Below, piece after piece: positions 11,446 to 23,900 of a stretch of 64,000 nucleotides of DNA. The notes beneath the pieces are model-generated. The model was not told the origin of the DNA. It searched no databases and worked only from the letters and a program-made list of their open reading frames with translations. The stretch spans positions 6,758,001-6,822,000 of the forward strand of contig OZ176050.1 of assembly GCA_964247055.1 (NCBI GenBank). Direction: 5' to 3'. Origin of the DNA: Paragordius varius (Eukaryota; Nematomorpha). Position numbers and translations under genes: made by a program. Within the stretch, counting starts at the first letter, position 1; each line of letters starts with the position of its first letter.

Positions 11446-12240
11446 ATTTACGTATTTTTTATTTAACAAATTTGTGTTACAAAAAATCGTTTATGGACCA
11501 TGGTTCGGAATCATATTCCCCATATTTTTTGACTCTGGTACCGATTATACATAATTTGTGGGGAAAAACGGTTTAAAAGTAACAATTTTGGTTTTGGTCA
11601 CAGAGAATTTTTCGCAAAAAAATTTGCAGTTCCATTGTTTTTTTGTTGTAGAAATTTGGTTTCAAACGGTTGTACTTCCATTATTTACACAAATTATTTA
11701 GTGCAATGTGAATTTTGCCAAAGAAGCAAGTTTAAAAATAATGTTTTACTACTCTTTCAACTCCAAGAGCTGTTTAATTATAGGCTGACTAGTGAGTTGG
11801 TAGTTAAATTTGCAAGTGTGTTGATATTCAATCAAATTTTTAGGATCCGATCAAAACAGCTAATAGCTGTCATGTAAAATTGAATAATATTTCAAAAATT
11901 ATTTATTTTTTAATATAGGATAAATGAGAAGGTTAAGTTAATAAATAGCAAATATATTTGGTCATATTTTTGGCACAAATTTATGTCTAAACTCCTTTGA
12001 AAACATATAATTAAAAACAAACAAAGAAAAGTTGTGTATATATTTTGGCGAAAATAAAAAATACGGTAGCTATTAATGACATGTAGCAATTATAAGAGAT
12101 AATAATACCAAATTTTTTTTGAAGTTTTCAGGACAACTCTAATTTATTTAAACACCTATGAAATGCATATATTTTAGATTAAAAACAATTAAAATCAGAG
12201 TATTATGAAATTTTTACTTTTAGCCATAAGTGTTATTTAT
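11446..12240. other. Intergenic, no gene seen
   Basis: AT-rich sequence downstream of CWC25. The single open frame at 11635-11877 shows no family resemblance. If CWC25 had a longer C-terminus its last exon could be sought here, but none was recognised. Confidence 0.35.
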
Positions 12241-12244
12241 TCAT

Positions 12245-12900
12245 TTCGGTTTTTCCTATGTTATAGAGAACACCATAACACATTATTATGTAGGGAACAT
12301 TTTGGGAAATCGCATTTTTAATTGGCCAAAAACACCCTCGATAATGGAGCGATCTTTGGCATGAATTTTATTTCTTTTCCCTTGAAGTCCTAAGATTACG
12401 AAACGGTGTATTAGGAAGTAGTGACTTATACTGATTCAATTTGAGCCTATGATAATACAGGTCATTATACTTAAATATCTTGGCATCGTGAACATTGCCA
12501 CGATATATCACCTTGAAGCTATTTAAAAAAGTAAAAGCATCCTTAATAGGTTTATTATTTTCTAAGGGTTATTCTTTTCTCACCATAGCCTAGCCGAACG
12601 TTCCAATTCGAATTGATTATTGAGCATTCTTATCCATTTATTAGCTAAACGGACATTTACATAACCAAATATTTTTATGAGATAGCTCCTTTTTATTCCA
12701 AAATCATTTGCAACACCATGCTGGAATCCAGGGTCACCTAAGTAGCGCAAAAACATTTCTATAGATTGTTTATAAGATAAAACTTCAAATCTTTTAATAG
12801 GTCCTAGATATATTGGGAAAATCTCATTTGTTATGAAGTCTCTGGAAATGTCCTATTAGTATAATCTTCAAGTGTAATGTATTCTCTCTCTCCGTGCCTT
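12245..12900 (-). pseudogene. PIF/Harbinger transposase relic
   Basis: On the minus strand, broken frames read FPIYLGPIKRFEVLSYKQSI, LRYLGDPGFQHGVANDFGI and HAKDRSIIEGVFGQLKMRF. These match the order of the Harbinger DDE nuclease: the N-terminal helix-turn-helix segment (LRYLA.G..Q..VGDL.GVS) and the C-terminal signature (R..IE..FG.LK.RF). Several stops and frame changes interrupt it, so it is inactive. Terminal repeats were not located. Confidence 0.75.
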
Positions 12901-14170
12901 ATTATTGATAAAATATTTTAGTGCAAATATGTTAAATCTTTGGCCAAATCGGTACCATATTTTGTGCCTCAAATAAATATATTGTGAGGTTATGATTCCT
13001 AAAATGTGAGTAAAAAATCTGTTAAGCTTGTTTACAAATTTCATACTTTATACGTGTAAAATTTTATCCACACTGTATCAATATAATATAATTCAATTTT
13101 AAGCCATTAGTATTATTTCTTAAAAATGGTTGCTGAATTAAAGGTCAAATAACTGGAATCTAATAACCATTCCGGTTCTAATTCTGTTATAAAAAAATGC
13201 GAAGATATATATTCTTATATTTCGTTTTAAGCTATGTATTCATTGAAATGTTATAACACATCATTGTGAAATCGCACCAACACCAAATTTTTATTGTTAA
13301 AATCAGGCTAAAAGATCTAATACATAAAAACATTTCATTATTAATTTTTAATCATTTAATCATTGGATCAAATTTTAGTCTTTTTTTGTTTTTATTACAC
13401 CATTTAATTCATTTAAATGCATTGCTAGATCATTTTTGTATCATTTTTTATTCAACAAATTATTGCTTTAGAGGTTATCTAACATTTTTAATTCATTAAT
13501 TAATTTATATAATACGGATCTTTAAAAATTTTTTTAACAAATTATATTTTTTTGATAATAGACCTATCCTCAAAGAAATGGTTGCTTCCAATACATTAGA
13601 GTCCAGGATTCGAAATCATCGACATAATTTGCAAAGAAATTAGTTTAAAATATTTATTCATATGGATTAGTTTATGTAATAAATTATAATTTATTAAATT
13701 TTTTTCTTCCGGTATACATATTTGTTTGTGTCAACAATTTAACCTTGAATACTCTGAGAAGCTCTTTTTTACCTGTCTTTCATATTTCATTTTTTGGATG
13801 TGTGTAAAAAATCAATATTTTACTAGATATATATAATATGTCTTAATGTATAAGCTCTGTTCTCTGTGTACATGCACACATAGAATGTATATCGATTTTT
13901 AAGCATTTCTGTTATTGATGATTCATTAGGTATGTATGTTGCATTTCTTCTTTTTGGTCTCATCTGGGAATTGGTGATTTTATAATTATCATTAATAAAA
14001 GTTTTGTGATGGTTATATTTCCCAAAGATTCTAAACTAAATACTTTTTTAGCATTCATTCTAAATACCGCTAAAATTTTTAATCCAAATCATGTAGGAAT
14101 GTTTGGTCTGCTTTACTTGAATTTACTCTTCAATTTTAATATGTCATTTTGAAAAGTACCATTATTTTGC
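12901..14170. other. Intergenic AT-rich sequence upstream of the GalNAc transferase
   Basis: No coding frame recognised. It should hold the promoter and any 5' UTR of the downstream glycosyltransferase. A TG/CA-rich patch lies near 13856-13883. No clear core promoter motif could be assigned. Confidence 0.4.
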
Positions 14171-17100
14171 ATGTTACAGCGAAAACCTCTTTTAAAACCA
14201 ACGACCCAATTATTTTTATATCATAAAACCGCCACGAGTGAAGAAGACATTTTAACGAATAACTTTTTTGGATCAGAGGTTGAAAGCCAAAAAGAACAAT
14301 TATTACGTAATACAACTGGTGATGCTGGTAGAAAGCGTGCCAACAATAAAAGGAAATTGCACAGAAAATTGAAGTATCGATATTCTTCGATTCGTTCTAG
14401 TGATGTTTCTGGCATAAAATTTTTACGGTTTTTAACTCCAATCATACTAATCATTTTTGTGTTAATTATAATATTAATCATAGTTATTGAAGTTTTATTG
14501 ATTCAAAAATCGGTGTCCCAAAATTTGTATACACATTCTTCACAGTTTACAAATAAATTATATCAAGGATATAATCATTTTCCATACAAATTCAATAAAG
14601 TTGATTATGAAAGAGGGAAACGCCGACGAATCCCTTTGACTAATTATAAATTGTGGGATGATATTGGTGATTATCAATATTATGACGTTTATAAAGCGAC
14701 ACATGATAAATTAGATACTTTGGATTGGAATAATCATATATATTCACCTTTTTCAAATGTTCTTTTACGCCCCGAACCTCCACAAAATTTAGTTCATAAA
14801 AATAAGGTCTCCTCTTCACAACTAAATGGTAATCACATTTATAATTATATAAATTACAATTATAAACCGAGTATATATGCCAACCTAAATCAATACAAAA
14901 GTATATCTTCTCACAATCAACTAACGAAAAATATATTTGCTGGTCATGATTCGCCTTTATCTTACGTATTAGATCATAATTATCATAATCAAACCCATGA
15001 TTCAATAAGTAAACAAAGTCACTCAAAATCAAAAGAAACATTGTCTACGCAGCGATCTTTGATCTACAAAAATGCTCCATACACTATGTCAACCAAAAAT
15101 GTTGATATTCCAAGCACCTCATCAAATAATTTTGATATCCTTCCCCTTTTAAGTAAAGGGAAACGGCCATCAATATATTATAATTATATACTAATGAATC
15201 ATGTTCGCAACGTTATGCGAATTCAACAAATTTTAACCGAGGAATACCCAATGTATGTGCAAGTGAAGAAAATAAGCAATATAGAAACGAATTCAAACGC
15301 ATCGAAAATTGCTCAATCACTTTTATCGTGTTCAGGTCATAAAATTGCTCAGCCTCGATATTTATGTTATCCAGTACCATCTTTTTTGGGTAATAATTAT
15401 ATGTAAAACGAAAATATTCAATTACTTGAAGACTAATAAAACTTTGTTGTCACAATTCAAAAATTGTTTATGATTATTTTTTAAAATGTATATAAATTAT
15501 TTAATTTTAAATGAAATATATTAATTTAGTTAACAAAACTTCGAAGAATATCAATCGTGATACGACGGATTCACAATCGATATTACAATATAATGGTTCT
15601 TCTTCATGGCGATTATTAGCAGAGAAAATGAAAAATGATGTTATGTTGGGTGGATATTGGAAGCCCAAATCATGCATTTCACGACACAAAATTGCTATAA
15701 TAATCCCATATCGTGACAGAAATGATCATTTATTTCACTTACTCTCCGCTTTACATCCATTTCTCCAGCGTCAAGAAATATCTTACAGAATTTATGTGGT
15801 TGAACAGGTTAAGATACATAAATTTGAGATTTTTTACATTTTATATATATTAAAATAGTCATTTATTAAATTCATTATCATTGTAACCTAAACCTGATTT
15901 CTTATCGGCATTAGTTTTTGAATAATTTAACAAATCTAATTTTCCCATCGGGAAAGGTACAACATCCAATTACAAAAACCAAGTTTCGCTATATAAAAGG
16001 TGTGCCGTAAGACTGTAGTGTATATCCTAAGGCGCCTTGCCTTATTTTTTCCTAACCGACTAAAAAAATTAAATTGTTCACAAATAAATGTTGCCGCACT
16101 TCCTAAACTATTACAAATATTGATTAAAAATTTGCACCGATAAATATTTTATAAGTGGGTTAAATATTTTGCATATTAAATGCGTTTTTGCAAATCCAAA
16201 CTATTTATTAAATAAGAGTTATCGTTTCGCACATTAAATTCTAACTGGTTTTAACAGATGACAAATATTTAATTGTCTTATATTTATGGCCATTATTACA
16301 AAGGTTGGTACGGACACTTTCAACAAGGGCATGTTAATGAATGCCGGTTTCAAAGAGGCCTTTATGGAGGCCTCGGTACGATACGATTGCTACTTCTTCC
16401 ATGATGTAGATTTGATTCCAGAAAATATACAGAATATGTATTCTTGTTCAAACCAACCAAAGCACATGTCCGTTGCAGTTGATGAAATGGGATACAGGTA
16501 GCATACTTATATTGAAATATCTTTAAAAACAATTTTAATTTAGTTTTTTCCTTAAGTTAAACAAAACTATTTTAGGCAATAAAAAAAGCATTATTCACAT
16601 TTAAACTAAAAACTAATTTTTATCACTTTAATGGTGTTTTCTTTGAAAAATATCCTTGAATCATAAAAATTAAAAATATAATTTTACAAATTTTAAATAT
16701 TTTGTAGTTTATCCAAATCGAATAAACACTAATATTATAATCTTAATTACTAATATTAATTATTATTTCTAAAAATGATACCCTATGACGTATTTTCTTG
16801 AAATTTATTCCGTAGAAACCTTTTTATCAGCTGACAAATGAAAAATCAACCTTTTTGGAAAAAATAAGCGTTCAATGAATGACAAAATGTTTGGGCTTTT
16901 TGATGTTTATTATATTGTCAAATCTTTATACTCCTTCAAGAGTTTTTCTTCATTTCACATGTTAAATATTACTTGATTAATCAAATCATCCTATAGGCCT
17001 TTTAACTCAAATTACGTGATTAGGGGACCTAAGTTTTTTGTATTAACTAAACTTTCTTAGACATTAAATATAATAATGTCTTTTACTTTAATTATACTAT

Positions 17101-19020
17101 ATTTGTTTCGATCGTTAAAAAACTATTACTTGTTTTTTATGTCAATTCATATTACATTGACTCTTATAATTTTAAAATAGTTGTTTAATTAGGGTTAAGA
17201 CTTTTACCATTTATCTGGCATGACCTTGTTAGGTATTAATCATCGTGATAGACTATTTTAAAACATTTGTGCGAGTTTAAACGCCTGATAGATAAATAAT
17301 TAATAATTATGATTTTAAAAATTGATAAAAACAGTAAATATAACGTGTTAGAAATTTAATAAGAGTCAAATTTTATGTCAGGGCTGACGCAAACAGCGGA
17401 TATTCAACATATATCAAGTTGCTATTAAACTATAGCAATTTAAAGTAAATTATTTGCATTTCATAATAATCATATACAGTTATTTGGCTGTAGCACTAGC
17501 GATTTAAAAAAAATTATAGAAGAAAAATGGCGGCAAAAATGTTTAAGATGAGCATTATGTTACAATTATACATTTTCTAAGATTTTTTGGTATAAGGCCA
17601 CCAAAAGGCTAAAGAAAGCATATTTTCGAATTCCGCTAATACCTTAAATACCTTTAAGATATTTAAATTTGGGATATAAAACTAACCCAAAAGCTAATGG
17701 AGTGTTAAATCGTAAATACTAATTTGTCCTTAATATAAAACTAATTTGAACGGTTAACTTCATTTTGTTTATTAGCAGCAACTACATTTTACATTAGTAA
17801 AGATGAGTTCTGATCTAGAGGTACTATATTCATAAGCAGTCAGACCCGTTATTTATTTGACGGTCAAAACCCACGATATACATAATAGTTAACAGCTATT
17901 TTTCTTCTATTATTTCTCATTGAATTATTTTCTATAAGGATTGTGTTATTTCGACTAATAAATATGGATTATTATCAATATTATTCATTCGTTTTAAAAG
18001 CGGAATACTTTAAGGAAATATAATCAAATAATAAGTCACTCAATAAATAATGATTTTTATTGCTTGGATGCTTACTTTTTAACCCATTAATATAACTATT
18101 AGGCTTAAATATCAAATGTTGGTTGGTGGAGTGCTCATGTTCAGACCTGAACACTTCATTAAAGTAAATGGATATTCCAACTTGTATTGGGGTTGGGGCG
18201 CCGAGGATGATGATATGGCCTACAGGTTATTTTAAATATTATTTATACATGAGAAAGGTTTTTAGTAATTAATTTAGCTTTTAAATATGTTTTCCTTAAA
18301 AAACTAAATCTATATATACGAAATTGGCACTAAATAACACATTAAGTCATTATTATTACATTAAAAAATTGCATGACATAATTGTGATTATGACATTCAG
18401 TATGAGAAAATCGATATTTTACAAAATTCGCTTTTATTCCCTTACGTATAAATATATTATTCGCGTGATTGATTCTAATTAAATTAATGGTATTTAGAAT
18501 GCAATATATGAACCTACATGTCATAAGACCACCGGAATGGATTGGCCGTTATCACATGATAAAACATACAAAACGAACACCCATCGAACTGATCAAGAGG
18601 TATAGTTGTTAAAACCATCAAAATTTTATATTAAATATATTTTGCAATTTATATATTATTAATTTATGAAAAGGTAAAAATTTTACCCGATATTAATAAA
18701 AAAAGTAATAAAATGGTGGTTATTAAAATAGGTTCGTAAATTTTTGGCTCTAATTATGAATAAGGTTTTTAAATTTTTCCGTTTACCCTTTTCCATATAA
18801 AATTTGGCCCTTATAAACCTGAAAAAAGTAAAACGCCTTTATATACATATATTCTCAACATTGTTATTCCATTAGATACAAATTATTAACGACGGGTATG
18901 CGAAGGATTCAAATTGATGGACTAAATTCATTAACTTACAAACTTATTAAACGTATTAATAAACTCCTATATACTCACTTAATGATAGATGTAGGCCACA
19001 TGCCAGTTACTTATAAATAG
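14171..19020 (+). CDS. Beta-1,4-N-acetylgalactosaminyltransferase (B4GALT family, GT7)
   Basis: Six exons join in phase: 14171-15389, 15530-15807, 16304-16497, 18103-18225, 18498-18599 and 18876-19020, giving 686 residues. It is a type II Golgi enzyme: a basic cytosolic tail of ~85 residues, one membrane helix at ~87-112, then a very long Asn/Tyr/His-rich stem to ~405. The GT7 domain follows with VMLGGYWKPKSC, AIIIPYRDR, IYVVEQ, GTDTFNKGMLMNAGF, the metal-binding FHDVDLIP, YWGWGAEDDD and DGLNSLTYK. At the sugar-selecting position (Tyr289 of bovine B4GALT1, before FGGV) this protein has Leu (QMLVGGV), as expected for GalNAc rather than Gal transfer from UDP to GlcNAc (LacdiNAc synthesis). Ordinary intron sizes of 140-1605 nt; no ultrashort introns. 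The start ATG is adjacent to a possible acceptor, so an upstream exon cannot be excluded. Confidence 0.93.
16498..18102 (+). other. Large intron 3 of the GalNAc transferase
   Basis: 1605-nt intron between the metal-binding exon and the UDP/acceptor exon. AT-rich; no open frame or mobile element recognised inside. Confidence 0.7.
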
Positions 19021-19430
19021 TTTGGGGGCGAATCGGAACTTATTAACAGAAATTGAGCCAACAATCGGCATCATCTATTTTGGATAAAAGTGTGTGATTA
19101 TCATATTGTGTGATTTAGTACATATAGAGAAAAAATTATATTTATTACATATATATAAATAAATTTAAATAATTTGTTTGATTGTAATAAGTAATATATA
19201 GTTATTGCACTAAAAGAAATTTGTTATAAAATAATCTAACTTTGTTTTAAAAAATAAATATTTTTTGCAGGTAAAATAATGTGTTGATTATCGTCAAATA
19301 TTGCATAATTTGGATTCTTAGGCTCTAATTAATAAATGTGAGATCTATTTTGTAAAAGAGTAAATCATAAAAGGTAATTGCGAAATTGGAAATATTGGAT
19401 CATTATATATTCAAAATAAAAAATTTTATG

Positions 19431-20899
19431 CTAAAGATTTTCTAATTTATGAAGTTTTTGAGTTTCTTCCTCAGGACTTAATATGACAACAAATTTTTTA
19501 ATTTCCTTTAACCGTTTGAAGGCATTTTCATTGAATGGATTTGATCGAAAATTGCATAGTTTTAATGTATCCAGTTTGTGTAATTCGTCCAAATGAGTTG
19601 TAGGTATCTCTAAAAAAACATATATTTCAAGTTAATTTTGTCATATTATATTATACAAAATTCTGAATTTTTTATAAAATTGATTGACCATAAAATTTCC
19701 CAATTTATTAAGGAATAACGTAACCGATAATAATTCACAAAAAAATCTATTTATGATTTAAAACCACTATCATTAATAAAAAAATAAAATGCAAAAAAGT
19801 CATATCTACCATATTAAAAAATGCAAAAAAACGCTTTAATTTGCCAAAAAACTAAAATATCAGTTTTATGTCCATATATGGGCCTAAAAATAATCGGTCC
19901 TAAGAACTATATTCTATTTTTTGTATTTGTCTAAAAATAAAGTTAAAAATACCTTGAAAATAATTAATTTGAGCATGTAAATGGGTTAATTTTTTGAAGG
20001 CAAAAATCACAGTTGGAAGCGTGTTGAAGGAATTTTGTGATATATCAATACGACGTAATGGAGTTATTTCTTTCAAGCCTTCTGGTAATGCGTTTAAATT
20101 ATTACCAGACAAATCCAAACCTATAGTTTACGTGAAAATTAAATATTGAACAATATTTAGTTAATTTAAATAATACAATATTAAAAAATTCCATCTTTAA
20201 TTATTTTTTTCCTAAAATTTTTAAAATTGTATACCCATATGAAAATCGGCCCAATCAACGATATAATTTCAAATAGTCATGCGCGTTAATTATCATATTT
20301 CATACAAAGAAATCACAAAATTTAGATATCCGATTCCATTCTTAAACAATCATTACATTCCTAGTAAAACTACTTTGTTTTAATTAACACATAAATAATG
20401 CTGATTCAATCTATTAAAAAAGTGTCAAATAACGACCAACTCTATAATGAATCAAGATCTTACCGATGTATCAATTTAACAGAGTAAAATATTTACGTTG
20501 AAAAAATTAGTAAAAGATATTTTAATATTATAACCATATATATATTAGGTAATAAAATACATAGATAAAACAAATTGTAAAAAATAAAAACATACTGACT
20601 AAAAATCGGAATTTAACACCAAACTTTGGAGGAATTGTCTTAATTATATTTTGTGATAAATTACAATCAAAACAGTTGGTATCACGTAAAAGAAAGAATA
20701 TTGCATCAGGGAATGACTTTAATAAACACTTTGACAAATCTAATCATTAAAAATAATTTACCCAGCTTTTTATTTTGTTTGGCTCTTTCACATCTTTTCA
20801 CAACTCTTGTAACTGCTTTCCCTTGTTCACTTAATCTATAAGTAAATAAATCAATAATACAAACTTTTTTAAATCCACCGATGGATCAAGTTGGATCAT
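19431..20899 (-). CDS. LRRC20: Leucine-rich repeat protein, LRRC20 orthologue
   Basis: Five exons on the minus strand (20899-20865, 20835-20762, 20739-20596, 20120-19953, 19609-19431) join in phase to 199 residues; vertebrate LRRC20 is 184. The N-terminal helix (SEQGKAVTRVVKRCERAKQ) matches the family's GEAVARVARKVNE. Successive repeats follow: LDLSKCLLKSFPDAIF, LSQNIIKTIPPKFG, LDLSGNNLNALPEGLKEI, IDISQNSFNTLPTVIF, then a cap NFRSNPFNENAF..ILSPEEE resembling the LRRC20 end. Introns 1 and 2 are ultrashort (29 nt, 20864-20836; 22 nt, 20761-20740). The first exon was placed by phase and ATG and is the least certain part. Molecular role is not established. It is divergently paired with CAF-1 p60, 81 bp apart. 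Confidence 0.85.
20740..20761 (-). other. Ultrashort intron, 22 nt (LRRC20)
   Basis: Starts GTAAAT and ends GATTAG on the minus strand. Splicing joins AAG-CTG-G to AT-TTG, giving LDLSKC, the first leucine-rich repeat, which is conserved as LDLAEC in vertebrate LRRC20. Confidence 0.85.
20836..20864 (-). other. Ultrashort intron, 29 nt (LRRC20)
   Basis: Starts GTTTGT and ends TTATAG. It joins a short first exon (MIQLDPSVDLK) to KLSEQGK in phase. The upstream exon is not conserved enough to prove it. Confidence 0.55.
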
Positions 20900-20980
20900 T
20901 TTTAAAAAATTAAACAATAATGGTTTATGAATGAAGCAATATCATACATAAAAAAACGCGCCGTATTCGAATATAAAATA
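20900..20980. promoter_or_regulatory. Bidirectional promoter between LRRC20 and CAF-1 p60
   Basis: Only 81 bp separate the two start codons, which diverge. Both genes therefore almost certainly initiate from overlapping promoter sequence, or their 5' UTRs overlap. An upstream in-frame ATG for CAF-1 p60 (20927) is present, but the family start is at 20981. No specific motif could be assigned. Confidence 0.6.
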
Positions 20981-23900
20981 ATGAAAATATTTTGCCCTGA
21001 AATAGCGTGGCATGAATGTGATGCCATTTATTCCGTAGATATTGATCCAAAAAATAATGAAAATAATGGATATATATTTGCAACTGCTGGGATAGATACG
21101 ATAATACGAGTATATATATTTATTAAATTAAACAATAGATTTGGAAGTTAGGAAACATTCAAGCAGACATTGAGATTCGTCTTTTGCTAGAATTAAAGCG
21201 ACATCAAAAGACTATAAACAAGTTAAAATACAGTCCTGACGGAAATTATTTAGCTTCTGCCGATGATGAGGGCACCGTTTGTTTATGGCAAAGGTCTAAA
21301 GATGCAACCGAATATATTTTTACACTGGCTAGCGTTTTCAGGTGATTCTTTAAAGTTTGATCTATTTTAATCGGCTTTAAATACCTTTTAAAATTTTAAT
21401 TATTAACTATTTTTTTTGTTTAATTATTTTTTGTTGCCATTTATACATTGATATTGAAATATTAATCAGTCCCTACGTTATAAAGTTATCTTACAATATG
21501 GCTCTAAATTAACCTATATGTAACATTTTATTTTAAAAATGTTTACCCAAGTTTAAATATGACTGGAAAAAAAAAATATTTTTGATGTGATATAGACCCC
21601 ATTTGGAGGATATATGTGATTTAGCCTGGTCACCAAACAATGATAAATTAGTAACTGTTTCTCATGATACTGACTGCATTATATGGGATGTTGAAAAGGG
21701 TAAAATTTTTCACACCTTCAAAGAACATAAAGATTTTATTCAAGGTGCATGTTGGGATCCTCACAAATCATTTTTGGTAACGCTAAGTAGAGATAGGTAT
21801 ATTTCATAGTTGTTATATTTAGAACTTGTCGCATAATAAATGTGCAAACGAAGCAAACAATCCACAAATTATTAAAATGTAGCCTTGTTTTCCTCAGCCA
21901 AAATGAAAAGGAAACGGATAAAAATGTATATTACAATGTTTTTTAATTTAAATACTAATGTGCTGTAAAAAATATTTCTGACATATTTTATTTCAAATTG
22001 ATTCTGTATAATTTTATATATGCATTTGAATCTTTTTTTGGCAGACCAATCTTGTTTTTACCTCATGTAAAAAAGCTTTTATTCTTGCACAAATTAAATA
22101 TACTCAAAAAATGCTTATTTTAAATTATTTGCCCTCTATACATAATGTATATCATCAAAGCTCTTCTTCAAATAAAAATAGCTGAATCGAGATAGCTTTT
22201 TATTTTGGTTTCCAATTGTTTCTAATTTCCAGATCTTCTATTTAATTTGGCCACAGTAGGGTCGTATTTTGTACTGAGCTAACTTTTGAAGGTTTTCTTA
22301 GGTTTTAAGCTTGTTGTGGAGTAGGACATCATCATTGTATGGATATTTACCTTGGGGTCTATGATGGATATGAGGAACCATCTTGGTTTTTTGGCCCTTA
22401 ATAAGGGCTCAAGAGCCATGGTGATTTTGAGGATTTTGTAGGGATCAAATTGATTATTAAAATTTTCATCATGAAAAAAACTTCTTGCGTGCGAATTATT
22501 TTGAATTCGACCAATGATAATTAGTGATAAATTCGAATATAAAATTTGACCTTTTTGTGCGGTGAAATTCTATGGTATATGTTGGGTAAATATTTTTTTT
22601 GCAATCTAGACAAATTCTTTGGCCCAAACACATTTGTTTTACGATGAAAATATACGAACTTTTTTCCGACGTCCGACATTTAGTCCATGTGGATCCCTAT
22701 TATTTGTTCCATCCGGATGCATAGAAACGGCCAATAAAATACAACCTGTTACATACATTTTTGGACGCTCAAATTTACATACCCCGAGTAAGATACTTTA
22801 TATTTTACGATTATACTTTTTCAATGGCCATATTTGTGAAAGACTTACTGTTGATATCTTGTTTGGAAAAAAATAATCGGCTTCTTAAATAAATTATTTA
22901 AACAAAATTTAACGATATGTGGAACACTTTAATAGCAATTACAGACTACTTTAATACATTTTTAAACTCATCAATTTATTTGATCTGTATTTCTTAATAT
23001 CCATTTCGTATATATATATATTTATATATATATATATATATATATATAAACCTTGCGACATAAGTATAATTGATGTCGAGACACAATAACACTAAAACTT
23101 AAATAATATCTAATAATTTAACTTAAATACTGTAATCTTTTAAATTATAAAATAATATGATGAATACTTTAGCTTCATATATGAGACCATAAAATGTGTA
23201 ATAGCTATAACGCTATTAAATCTTTTTATTTTAGTTGCATACCTGCCATCCCCAATCAAATGCTCCTCCGTCGTTTCATGTTCTCCAATATTATATAAAT
23301 TGCGAAACGGTTTATCATCATACATTGGGTAATTTTTGACCAATATATAATTGTTAGTTTTATACAGCTAAACCTTTACGATGTCTGTTATAACGAATCG
23401 CAAATCTGCACATGAATAAATTTGCTGTATAAATTGTTAAAAAAGAACTGACATATTTAATACTATATAGGTCAAGCCTAATCATATAAGATTATATAAG
23501 GAAAAAATTGAAATTATCGTTAACTTTGGATATTTTTAAGTTGATGGCTTATAAAAAATTAATTAATAACATTGGGTAGTCTCATTTGAATTAAATAACT
23601 TATATTATTTAGCTAAATGATGAAAAAATTATGCATATTATTCATCATTTATACTTAATTGTCTATTTTAGCTTGCCTTACAGAATCATATTTGCCATTG
23701 CATGTGACAATGCTCTCATGATACACGATACGCAACAATTGAGTCCAATTTACATTATCAAGGATTTACATTATTGGTGGATTAGTGATTTGAGTTGGTA
23801 AGCTTAACACAAATCAATACATAAGAGAATAATGACTTTATTTTATAATACTAACTTTGATTTGAATGAATTAATGTATTTTCAGGAATTCGGTTATAAC

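Noticed and set aside
14221-15041. Antisense open frames of 86 and 133 codons opposite the glycosyltransferase stem
   Set aside because: They are shadows of the long sense exon; the sense frame continues in phase into recognised GT7 domains.
19931-19952. 22-nt intron candidate after LRRC20 exon 4 (GTATTT..TTTTAG)
   Set aside because: Joining there gives a stop after four codons, whereas the 343-nt intron to 19609 restores the conserved LRRC20 C-terminus.
22230-22440. Possible CHAF1B exon in a GC-richer patch
   Set aside because: The missing WD segment was found instead at 21823-21925 after a 26-nt intron, leaving no phase for another exon.
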